The notes under the pieces: generated by a model
What the model saw: the letters and a program-made list of their open reading frames with translations, nothing else
Databases searched by the model: none
What the model was told of the DNA's origin: nothing
Made by a program: the position numbers and the translations under genes
From: Debaryomyces hansenii CBS767
Taxonomy: Eukaryota > Ascomycota > Pichiomycetes > Serinales > Debaryomycetaceae
DNA length: 64,000 nucleotides
Direction of reading: 5' to 3'
Assembly: GCF_000006445.2 (NCBI RefSeq)
Contig: NC_006045.2
Span: forward strand, 1,488,001 to 1,552,000
Shown: positions 57,501 to 64,000 of the stretch, piece by piece
Numbering within the stretch: position 1 is the stretch's first letter
Layout: each line of letters begins with the position of its first letter

Positions 57501-57593
57501 ATTATTTGGATTATTCGTAGACATGTTATACTGACCAGCAGCAAAACTATTGAATATGTTGTTTTTTGATTTATCTCTTCTCAAAAAACTCAT
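51510..57593 (-). CDS. CYR1: Adenylate cyclase Cyr1 (Cdc35)
   Basis: A 2027-residue protein with the full fungal layout. A disordered N-terminus includes a Q-rich patch (about 130-150) and a six-His run near 315. A G-alpha-binding-type motif (GGGWRAPDSWDV) is near 455. A Ras-associating domain spans about 566-640, and a large leucine-rich repeat domain about 700-1265. A PP2C-like domain follows at about 1325-1595, then the cyclase catalytic domain at about 1655-1845 (FTDIKNSTLLWD, KTEGDAFMVSF, RMGIHWG). The C-terminal tail carries the Cap/Srv2-binding region. It makes cAMP in response to Ras and sugar signals. In S. cerevisiae CYR1 adjoins SYS1, which is also in this window. Confidence 0.97.
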   Translation of the reverse strand: MSFLRRDKSKNNIFNSFAAGQYNMSTNNPNNRETNEMNSNKFQEPPSPMTDNFEGSAMNTTTNQTGANSSAIGSENGANTRPKLDKKLSSNGVYPTSSSSSMSSNDRNEGQIFFNSKFSEHDDRIVLQGHHSQVQGNQAQGSQEQGNQVQQQQKMPVRNSSVGFNNEAMYSPRSSIVSLSTPPTQSNNNSELAVSSEQSHIKDNYKGFHANKRPKGLANIPPLAHPIKPRFRKKGSSLLGKLIYSSRKDSEGSQQSGELAPQHSIEVEPEMPEERDQQRRNSSGNNGGQTQVNKKSVSSAGSNSSKHKFRIPSISLDHHHHHHSHNDEPEETNQQPRAHSTSSAEIRYNNKGGDKKMPTSFDLDMDINEMQGIVKSPNQSSTHENKNPLSDIDAARSFTFNLTDTNSKVPLQQTSDNVNLLMQRSSSSVASSVPSGNVNTRQNVNRSGGGWRAPDSWDVKLNGPLGSAKGDNRSLSDSDNEDKMDDRISSADTSSTLSNSMNQLNDKPTNKLQNAQQVSPRKQNKKSDVRAETPKNSRSNLPVLYGSSNISHVVPTQSDSKSLTKGPNHIVRVFKEDNTFTTILCPLETTTAELLNIVQMKFFLESTTNYQISVYIGNCVKVLEPFERPLKIQMGLLMLSGYSDNDNLRIIGREDLSYICKFVVENIYLRNLTHEEEIMLSKDYVDVNISNSDLKNIPIIFHQHTYEIEKLNVSDNPSIYIPLDFIQSCTNLTSIIFSRNGCSKFPINFLEAKQLTHLNMEKNFLDDLPSKIGHLRNLTHLKLNSNQLSTLPKSFGKLQNLVSLNLSSNYLEAYPEAISELYNLADLDLSYNDLSYLPESIGKLTQLIKLNVSTNKLSKTLPLYITKLISLKRFDLRYNKLTNVDVLGSLPNLEVVYASKNNISTFNDEMESLRLLHFDRNPITDLTFDTLLPNLAVLDLSKAKITAIPPEFMHKISSIEKLVLDKNHLINLPNEIGNLTKLAYLSAYGNNLQVLPPSIDKLVSLQYLDLHSNNLQLLPNGIWDLKSLTYLNVSSNMLSTLPQPPLSVAKRISSTANFRQSPISGLSLESDSRRPSFQSVIESDSTNTPIEPTDAIAEVSSEGGPYEESSTSSVNFNNSSGSLADSLLVLVLADNRLDDDCFDSISFLVELKTLNLSYNDLLEIPEGAARRMTKLVELYLSGNELTSLPTDDLDNIKSLKLLYLNNNKFVSLPAELSKLVNLQHLDVGSNQLKYNISNWPYDWNWHWNKNLKYLNFSGNKRFEIKQSHMKNPDTGEDFDSLLVLKNLKVLGLIDVTLTTTSVPDHTIDMRIRTTASELDNIGYGVSDTMGMRDHVSSRDIFIQKFRGNENEVLICSIDGKSGSPNHTHRISALVKSLFVPNFTNELNKLKNEEGIQDAIRRTFLSLNKEINGILSAKKYNCFNPSSQISPEFADLNLRDDAAAGCAMSIVYIKEKKLYTANIGDVETLLSMSNGDHILLTNKHDPTNRTEFERIRASGGYVSGDGALDGDLAVSRGVGFFNYLPHTHSGPDISEIELTSADDMIIMATKVLWNYITFEIAVDILRQEKNDPMIAAQKLRDYAICYGATDKIAVIVITLGEKKSNKMKFGTKAFYNNLGQENDVFAKKRRDRSQLLVGDSTLRRLEEEIEPPEGILALAFTDIKNSTLLWDSYPVAMRSAIKIHNAIMRRQLRIVGGYEVKTEGDAFMVSFPSPTAALLWCFNVQQQLLKQDWPAEILETDHCCEVTDSKGEVIFRGLSVRMGIHWGSPVCELDYVTRRMDYFGPMVNRASRIMAIADGGQIAVSSDFLAEIRALYKIHEDVTSGATTLYDAYQGNVRGGEIIEREIRSIEEIKWSFFELGEKKLKGLETPELITLVYPKKLEVRFEIFQKRLFHIEDSQSSTRIVGTLPVYSIYGLRTVSLRLENICSCINGGVHVNEGFQMNSSDLISEKINSSFKESDLMGLLNHIVTRIENCAATLHLRQQMSLLGDKGGYIDFTQIQPISNVMDDLKNLIEQFEQYKMLQEGL

Positions 57594-57853
57594 TTACCAA
57601 CGAATAAATAACGATCTACAAAACAAGAATAGTATAATCTAATTCTCCTAATACGCCAAAAAGGATAGACGGGAGTTTGAACGAAAATTCAAATAAATTA
57701 TATACAGTACAATGATATTTTTATACCCAATGTATACAATACGAAAATTTCATTGATTTATGTTCATAATCGTAACATTTTAATCGTATTCAATGGTTTC
57801 ATTTATATATTATTCTTATGCAAACAGCGTAAACTTATTTATATACATATATA

Positions 57854-59881
57854 ATGAGCTGGTCTTCGAGGTCTATAAATCACAAACTTAGTGATTTGTT
57901 AAGCAAGAGTGAGTATAAAAATTAGAGAGACTGGGCGGTCCAAGTGATTCAAAATGCATATTAACAAGTAGGAAACCTAGACCCGAGTCAGTTAGATACT
58001 GAAACAAGCATTGTTTTTGCGAGCATATTGAAAAACAATATTTTGGGAAAGGATAAACAGGAAAAGGTGAACTCGATCGTAATATTGGCTAAATTATTAG
58101 ATGTGATCGAGAGTAGTAATACTATTTCAGAAGAGCTAGGAAAAATACTAGACCACGAGCTCATGGAAACGCTATTGGCAGTGATTTCTTTTAATATGTC
58201 GATCGAGACATATAAGGCTATTTTGAGGACTTGTATGATCATGGCTTCCGGGACATTATTCAGGTTTGTTAACGAAGTGATTGACGATTATTTACCGCTC
58301 TATGATTCCTTGACGGAGTGCATTGATAATATAGACATCATCACGGATAAGCTTCAGTTGCACGATAGCAAGATTAACTCCTATACCGTGAATTTTGTTG
58401 CGGATTTAATTGATACCGCATTAAACTTCGATTACGATGGGATAATCCCGATTGCCGAGAGACTTAAGCGAGTAGATTTTTTTCAAATAGTGGACAGAAA
58501 AATCCCTCCAGAGGATGAATTAATGGCAGACCTGGTAGTTCGGTTAAAAGTCACATACTATAAGTTGAACCAATTTTTGCAAGTAACGAGATTTAACCTA
58601 TCTATCCAGTCTCACCAAATAATGTTAGACGATCTTTTGAGTTCGTTGGACGTGTCTTTAAACGAAGGTGGAACTGCAGCAACACCTCAAGAATATGTTG
58701 AAATGGGCTTTACTGAAACTCCTGCAGAATATGTTACAAATAATTTCTCTATTTTATCAGCAATGGAACTTGGCATAGTTTTAAGAAACCCTATTCACAC
58801 ATTTAAAAAGAAGTTCCATCAAGAACTAATGTTGAACGATAAAAAGACATTTCCATTAAGCATTTTTATAAATAAGGTTGTGGAAATGTGGATTAATATC
58901 TTCGAGGACATTGAGCAATACCCAAATATTCATTCACTAATTCTCAAATGGGAGAGAATGATTTACTATTCGATGACCAGTTGCTTGATATTTTGGCAAG
59001 ATGCGGGGTGTCAATTAGATGCGGCCGATGATGTTGACAAGATTGTAGAATTACTAAAGCCAAATATTGAAAAATTAGAATACAAAAAAAGCGAATCGGT
59101 TGAAGAATGTTTAGTTTCTTCATCGGGTCTGATTGATAATTTGAGAGGAATACAAGTTCAAAAACTCAAGCGCCTGCACCAGCAGAAATGGAATAACAAA
59201 TTCGCCCAATTCAACGAACATCTATCCAAAGAGGCGATGGATTTTCTTTGTGAACAAAGAGTTATTCAATTACTAAAGGGCTCGTGGGTCTATACTGAGA
59301 AATATGGTGAGTTTCTATTGAACCGTGAGAACCCGAAGCTGTCTCATAAGTATTACTTCATATTGCTTTCACCAAATAGAAAGGAGATTTATTACAAGAA
59401 ATTCTCAGAAAAGCCAACTGTTAACCCGTCATTCGAACAAATGGAATCGCGTTCTATCAAGCTATCTGAAATTGCCAATTTCCGAAGCACAAAGCTTAAT
59501 GAAAAACTGAATAACCAAGAAAAGAATAATAACAACGCAGTGTCAGTCAGAGGAACTATCTCCTACGAGAAACTTACCTTGGTTGACACAGATGATACTA
59601 AATTGCTTAGTTTTGTAACCGATACGGAAGTTAATAAGTACGTTTGGTTAGATGGCTTGAAAATGTTAAAGGGAATGGTTAACAAAGGTGATCTTTCAGC
59701 AGAAACCGAAAAACAATTGAATTCTTTGATTGATATTAGAAGGACTACACAGCTACTTAACCTTGAAGATAATGAAGTGGAAAACTACATTACCGATCAT
59801 TTAGATAATAGTGATGCTGAAGACACCTATGATTTAAATGAATTATCAGAGGTCACAAAAGATACATATTTTTACAGGTAG
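57854..59881 (+). CDS. LMO1: ELMO-homologue Lmo1 (spliced; exons 57854-57908 and 57972-59881)
   Basis: The main frame opens after a stop at 57962 with no usable ATG. An ATG at 57854 reads 18 codons plus one base to a GTGAGT donor at 57909. A TATTAAC branch site (57959-57965) and TAG acceptor ending at 57971 join in phase to give a smooth N-terminus (KLSDLLSKRNLDPSQLD) and 654 residues. S. cerevisiae Lmo1 (YLL007C) is 665. The N-terminal helices resemble the ELMO armadillo domain, and a PH-like domain occupies about 450-580 (LLKGSWVYTEKYGEFLL). Lmo1 pairs with the DOCK protein Dck1 to activate Rho5. It is next to DRS1, as in S. cerevisiae. Confidence 0.88.
57909..57971 (+). other. LMO1: Intron of LMO1 (63 nt)
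   Basis: Donor GTGAGT, branch site TATTAAC identical to that of NIF3, and acceptor AAGTAG only six bases later. Removal restores frame and joins codons in phase 1 to give an Arg at the junction. An alternative acceptor AAG three bases earlier is possible. Confidence 0.8.
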
Positions 59882-60063
59882 TCTCAAGAAACCCCCCTCT
59901 TACAGGTGGTTGTAATGTCATTCAATTATACTTATAGATTTTATATAATATAATGTAATACACCATATATGTCTTATTTATTTCAGTATACATCTGCTAT
60001 GCTGAAGATTAGCTGCAAATTGAATGGTTACGTAGCTCTGTCCATTTTGGTTCAATGAGATTT

Positions 60064-60085
60064 AATTTTTTATGCTCATCTCATT
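60064..60085. promoter_or_regulatory. PAC-like (GATGAG) and A/T-rich RRPE-like elements upstream of DRS1
   Basis: The minus strand at about 60075-60082 reads GAGATGAGC, containing the GATGAG core of the PAC element, directly beside an AATTTTTT tract resembling RRPE. These paired elements mark ribosome-biogenesis promoters in yeasts, and DRS1 is such a gene, with its ATG about 55 bp downstream. Confidence 0.45.
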
Positions 60086-60135
60086 GAAGAAGAATTCAAT
60101 AAGGTTAAAAGACAAGTTAATCATTCATTATTATC

Positions 60136-62451
60136 ATGGCAAAGAAGAGCAATAAGAGTAATAAGTTATCTACTTTACAGAAGCCTTCACAGAAGGATTT
60201 TATCTTGACTATTGATAGTGATTCAGAGGGCGAGAATGAAATACCTGATTTAGAAGAAGAATCCGAAGTGGATCAAGAGTTGAAGGAAGAGGAAAAGCCA
60301 AAACCAAAGCCAAAGCCAAAGTCTAAAAAAAACAAGAAGAATAAAGATATCAACAATGATCAAGAAAAAACTGAAGAACAAGAAGAAATAAACCCTAATT
60401 TTACATTTTCGTTAGATGGATTTGAAACTAGTACAGCATTCGACGGATGGGATTTTAAAGTAGAATCCAACGGCGATGTAACAAAGAAGCCTATAAGCAA
60501 AGATGTTGATTTAGATGGTATCTTGAGAAGGAAAGGTGGTTTGGCGAACTTAGCTGGGTCTGACGTTAAGGTTGATGAGAAGAACGACGAAGTGGAGTCC
60601 GAAGAAGTCGAAGAAGTCGAAGAAGACGACGAAGACGAAGAGAACGAACAAGAAGGTGATGATGATGATGATGAATTAGCTCTAGATGGATTCGGAATGA
60701 GCGCTACGGAAGCATCTGCAAATGCTGACGATGATCAAGACGAACAAGAACCTGAAGATGACGACGAAGGAGTTGAAGCCGATATGGACGAGGAATACCC
60801 GGGTTCCGATCAAGAAGATGAAAAGCCTGTTGAAGATACTGCCGAAGATATGGCTGAATTTTATGCTGATGAAGAAGAAGCAACTACTGCTAAAAAACAA
60901 CTCCATACTACCTTCCAAAGTTTACAATTATCACGTCCTGTTTTAAAGGGTTTGTCACAGTTGGGATATACTAAACCATCACCAATTCAATCCGCTTGTA
61001 TTCCAATAGCTTTACTTGGTAAGGATATAGTTGCTGGTGCCGTTACAGGTTCTGGTAAGACTGCTGCATATATGATTCCAATAATTGAAAGATTGTTATA
61101 TAAGCCTGCTAAAATTTCTTCAACCAGAGTTATTGTATTGGCTCCAACAAGAGAGTTGGCAATTCAAGTTTGTGATGTTGGTAAGAAAATAGGGCAATTT
61201 GTTAATAATTTGAACTTCGGATTAGCAGTAGGTGGTCTTAATTTAAGGCAACAAGAACAACAATTGAAAACCAGACCTGATATAGTCATCGCTACACCAG
61301 GTAGATTAATTGATCATATTAGAAATTCCCCATCATTTTCGATTGATTCCCTTGAAGTTTTGGTAATTGATGAAGCCGATCGTATGTTAGATGAAGGATT
61401 TCAAGCTGAATTAACAGAAATTTTATCCTTAATTCCAAGACATAAAAGACAGACATTATTGTATTCTGCTACAATGAATACAAAAATTCAAGATTTAATT
61501 CAATTATCTTTGCAGAAACCAGTGCGTGTGATGATCGATCCACCTAAATCTGCAGCCATTAAGTTAGTTCAAGAGTTTGTTCGTATTCGTAAGAGAGATC
61601 ACTTAAAACCAGCATTATTATTCCAATTGATAAAAAGTGTTGATCCAAGTCAACAAAATCGTATCGTTGTTTTCGTTGCGAGAAAAGAATCTGCGCATAA
61701 ATTAAGAATTATTCTAGGTCTTTTGGGTATGAGAGTGTCCGAATTGCATGGTTCTTTGACCCAAGAGCAGCGTCTTGCCAGTGTTAATGACTTCAAAAAT
61801 TTAACTGTTCCAGTTTTGATTTGTACTGATTTGGCTGCAAGAGGTTTAGATATTCCAAAAATTGAAATTGTTATTAATTATGATATGCCAAAAACTCACG
61901 AAATTTATTTGCATAGAGTTGGTAGAACAGCAAGAGCTGGAAGAGAAGGTAAATCTATTACATTTGTGGGTGAATCTACGCAAGACAGAGCAATTGTTAA
62001 GGATGCGATTAAATCTATAAGTGAAGAACAAGCAAGGAACTCAAAACAAGGCAAAGCCGTTTCTCGTAATGTTGACTGGAAAGAGGTCGAAGAGTTGAAT
62101 AAAATAGTTGAATCCAAAGCGACTGTAATTGAAGAAGTGTTAGACGAAGAAAAGCAAGCAAAGGAAATGTTACATGCAGAAATGGAATTATCTAAGGCCA
62201 CTAATATGATCAAACATGAAAAGGAAATTCAATCACGTCCAAGGCGTACATGGTTCGAATCCGAAAAGGATAAGAAGCATCAAACCGAGGTTATGCAACA
62301 ATTAACGAAGCACGGTAAGAAAGTTAATTCCCATAAGAGGAAGGCAATTGAAGTCAAGAAAGAAAATTCTTCGAGATCTTATAAGAAGACTAAACAAGAT
62401 AGGATGAGTGTACAGAAAAAGCCAAAATCAAATGGTAAAAATAAGAAATAA
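60136..62451 (+). CDS. DRS1: Nucleolar DEAD-box RNA helicase Drs1
   Basis: A 771-residue protein. The first ~250 residues are very acidic with a short Lys/Pro stretch. The helicase core begins with the Q-motif (GYTKPSPIQ) and contains motif [20 protein letters not shown], motif [11 protein letters not shown] (DEAD), SAT, RGLDIP and [11 protein letters not shown] basic Lys-rich tail follows, with nucleolar character. Drs1 is needed for 27S to 25S rRNA maturation and 60S subunit assembly. The length matches S. cerevisiae Drs1 (752). It follows LMO1 as YLL008W neighbours YLL007C, and the promoter carries a PAC-like element. Confidence 0.93.
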   Translation: MAKKSNKSNKLSTLQKPSQKDFILTIDSDSEGENEIPDLEEESEVDQELKEEEKPKPKPKPKSKKNKKNKDINNDQEKTEEQEEINPNFTFSLDGFETSTAFDGWDFKVESNGDVTKKPISKDVDLDGILRRKGGLANLAGSDVKVDEKNDEVESEEVEEVEEDDEDEENEQEGDDDDDELALDGFGMSATEASANADDDQDEQEPEDDDEGVEADMDEEYPGSDQEDEKPVEDTAEDMAEFYADEEEATTAKKQLHTTFQSLQLSRPVLKGLSQLGYTKPSPIQSACIPIALLGKDIVAGAVTGSGKTAAYMIPIIERLLYKPAKISSTRVIVLAPTRELAIQVCDVGKKIGQFVNNLNFGLAVGGLNLRQQEQQLKTRPDIVIATPGRLIDHIRNSPSFSIDSLEVLVIDEADRMLDEGFQAELTEILSLIPRHKRQTLLYSATMNTKIQDLIQLSLQKPVRVMIDPPKSAAIKLVQEFVRIRKRDHLKPALLFQLIKSVDPSQQNRIVVFVARKESAHKLRIILGLLGMRVSELHGSLTQEQRLASVNDFKNLTVPVLICTDLAARGLDIPKIEIVINYDMPKTHEIYLHRVGRTARAGREGKSITFVGESTQDRAIVKDAIKSISEEQARNSKQGKAVSRNVDWKEVEELNKIVESKATVIEEVLDEEKQAKEMLHAEMELSKATNMIKHEKEIQSRPRRTWFESEKDKKHQTEVMQQLTKHGKKVNSHKRKAIEVKKENSSRSYKKTKQDRMSVQKKPKSNGKNKK

Positions 62452-62584
62452 TAACATTTATATATGTATATAGTTCAATATAGATATAAAATTGTCGCTT
62501 AATGTCGTAACAATAATTGGCGCGATGATACTTGGTATTTTATCTACCGAATATCACTTAACTATTACTTACAGCAGCACCAAT

Positions 62585-63163
62585 ATGACATCTCAAAATA
62601 GATACGTGGAAGTATTCAATGGCATTTATTCGGCTGATATAACTAATCCTTCTAAGTTATTATTTCAAATTGTAATATTACAAAGTTTTTATTATATAAC
62701 GGCCTTAGTGATATTTTATTTAATTTCTTCATTAAACGGATATGACTTCAAAATAGATTGGATATTCCTGTGGGAGCTAATAGCACTGGACAATGCAATG
62801 GGATTGATTCTTTTTGCATTATGGTTATTTGATTCATTATTATGCGTGTTGTTTGTCACGATTGTGGTTGGGAGGTCAAAGTTGGCATGGGATTTTGCCA
62901 TTACCATTCATATAATAAATTTAATTGTTGTGTGGTTATATACTGGTAAGTTTCCAACATCAACTTTGTGGTGGTGTTTACAGGTGCTAAGTGCTGTATT
63001 ATTGGTTACTTTATCCACATATCTGACTAGATGGAAAGAATTACGAACTACTTTTTTCGACAATATGTTAGATCAACAAGAATTAGGTGAAGTGGATCAT
63101 TCGAATAGTCAGGATATAGAAATGCTGAATTTGCCAGCCGAGGCTTCACTGCCGAGTAAATAA
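62585..63163 (+). CDS. SYS1: Golgi membrane protein Sys1
   Basis: The ATG at 62585 gives 192 residues (S. cerevisiae Sys1 is 203). An in-frame ATG at 62525 would add 20 residues, but the shorter start aligns better. Four membrane helices are visible. The conserved Sys1 core is present: PSKLLFQIVILQSFYY near the start, WLFDSLLCVLFVTIVVGRSK, then LAWDFAITIHIINLIVVWLY and TRWKELRTTFF. The short C-terminus is acidic and ends LPSK. Sys1 recruits the GTPase Arl3 to the trans-Golgi, upstream of Arl1 and golgin recruitment. CYR1 adjoins SYS1 in S. cerevisiae; here LMO1 and DRS1 lie between them. Confidence 0.9.
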   Translation: MTSQNRYVEVFNGIYSADITNPSKLLFQIVILQSFYYITALVIFYLISSLNGYDFKIDWIFLWELIALDNAMGLILFALWLFDSLLCVLFVTIVVGRSKLAWDFAITIHIINLIVVWLYTGKFPTSTLWWCLQVLSAVLLVTLSTYLTRWKELRTTFFDNMLDQQELGEVDHSNSQDIEMLNLPAEASLPSK

Positions 63164-63305
63164 AATCCTGCAATACGTAAATAATCATTAATATAAATAT
63201 CAAGAATCGTCAATCCAACTTATATAATCTGGTAGTTTTATTGTATTATTTAACTTTAGGGAAATAAGAGTACGGTCACTGCTAAATTCATATTACGTCT
63301 ACATA

Positions 63306-63330
63306 TTATTATTATTATTATATTATTATT
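63306..63330. repeat. ATT-rich trinucleotide microsatellite
   Basis: An imperfect run of ATT triplets in the convergent spacer between SYS1 and the phosphatase gene. Confidence 0.7.
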
Positions 63331-63413
63331 ACAATTGTTATAGTTATAATGTTACGGTTTTATAATAAGAATAATAACAAGTTAAAGATACTTTTCGATA
63401 ACATATAACTCCA

Positions 63414-64000
63414 CTACGAAACATAAGTATTCTCGCTTTGAATTAGACTAAAATAGATTGTTTTCAAATCATCTTCAGTAAGTCCAACGTAAGTTTTTAG
63501 ATAATTTTCAATGCCACCAAATTTTCTGTCAATTATACTAAGTGTAGCTAACATTGTTTCACATCTTGAACTTACTAAATTATCGAATCCATCCTTTTCA
63601 ACGCTCCAGCTATCACGCCCTTGTTTTAAATTGGATTCAAATTCTGCATATGTTTCATGCTTCTGAAAAATTCCAATTCCCGCCAAATACTTCTTTCTAA
63701 TGTTCTCAAATTCAGGCTTTAACCCTACAGCGGTTAAACTATACTCTCTTGCTATTATGTTTTTGTTGACCCCCATAAATAGCAAGATTAACATGCATAC
63801 TATTCCTGTTCTATCTTTTCCTGCTGAACAATGGAATACAAACTTTTTACCTTTCAGAACTTCATCACGAATAAATTCAAATACTTTCTTATACACGTCA
63901 GTGCTATTAACTAACATATTTTCATACACTGAAGTATACGTATACCAGCTAGTTAATAGGTTGGTGAAGCTTCCAAGAATATCTTTTGGATCCCGCTTCT
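63414..64000 (-). CDS. Y_phosphatase3-type protein tyrosine phosphatase (5' truncated at window edge)
   Basis: The frame is open from the stop (63414-63416) to the window edge with no required ATG, so the N-terminal part is missing; at least 195 residues are visible. The P-loop HCSAGKDRTG has catalytic Cys and Arg and the GKDRTG form typical of the bacterial-and-fungal tyrosine phosphatase family PF13350 rather than classical PTPs. The upstream general-acid region lies outside or close to the edge. Specific substrates are unknown; some relatives act on phosphoinositides. Confidence 0.75.
   Translation of the reverse strand, partial: KRDPKDILGSFTNLLTSWYTYTSVYENMLVNSTDVYKKVFEFIRDEVLKGKKFVFHCSAGKDRTGIVCMLILLFMGVNKNIIAREYSLTAVGLKPEFENIRKKYLAGIGIFQKHETYAEFESNLKQGRDSWSVEKDGFDNLVSSRCETMLATLSIIDRKFGGIENYLKTYVGLTEDDLKTIYFSLIQSENTYVS

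Noticed and set aside
62492..62584. Longer SYS1 N-terminus or an intron ending at a TTACAG
   Set aside because: A branch-like CTTAAC and TTACAG are present, but no convincing donor and first exon; the ATG at 62585 gives the family length.
1..64000. Search for transposons, LTRs, viral genes and CRISPR arrays
   Set aside because: No long terminal repeats, integrase or reverse-transcriptase motifs, or spaced palindromic arrays were seen.

Overview
The window is nuclear DNA of a budding yeast, very probably a Debaryomyces-like member of the CUG-Ser clade. The evidence is dense intron-poor protein genes with AT-rich spacers, recognisably ascomycete-yeast proteins, short introns with a TATTAAC branch site, and CTG codons placed where serine fits the family better than leucine (clearest at 18027-18029, in a kelch motif, and 36999-37001, in a SAM domain). 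CTG should be read as Ser throughout. The species assignment is inference.

Layout. 1-5.5 kb: C-terminal end of a proline-rich protein (probably an Ark1/Prk1/Akl1-type kinase) convergent with HDA1, then a PMU1-like phosphomutase-family gene and a WDR89-type WD40 gene. 5.7-8.5 kb: BDP1 and GPI15. 8.5-9.7 kb: a long gene-poor leader of LRG1, whose gene fills 9.7-13.9 kb. 14-17.6 kb: BOL2/FRA2, an MFS transporter, tRNA-Gly(GCC) and the intron-containing NIF3. 17.8-25 kb: a kelch-BTB protein, NPP1, MMS21 and NADP-glutamate dehydrogenase GDH1. 25.0-26.0 kb: a GC-richer, repeat-bearing upstream region of GDH1. 26-31.3 kb: TIM54, ZNG1 and ALG12. 31.3-41.6 kb: SFI1, BCK1 and MRPL49. 41.9-51.4 kb: a SIT4-associated SAP gene, DUG3, FMP46, two tandem PHS1-type dehydratases and an exomer ChAP gene. 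51.5-64 kb: adenylate cyclase CYR1, the intron-containing LMO1, DRS1, SYS1 and a 5'-truncated tyrosine phosphatase.

The genes are mostly core eukaryotic functions: chromatin and transcription, cell-wall integrity and cAMP signalling (LRG1, BCK1, SAP, CYR1), glycosylation and GPI anchors, fatty-acid elongation, mitochondrial import and translation, and Golgi trafficking. They are individually transcribed. Several neighbour pairs repeat S. cerevisiae adjacency: BCK1/MRPL49/PHS1/SAP185/CHS6, BDP1/GPI15/YNL035C, ZNG1/ALG12, BOL2/NIF3, LMO1/DRS1, CYR1/SYS1 and HDA1/ARK1. I see no transposon, virus, CRISPR array or obvious horizontally acquired island. The most noteworthy items are the tandem PHS1 duplication, the repeats and Rap1-like sites upstream of GDH1, two spliced genes whose first exons are easily missed, and the missing start codon of BCK1.
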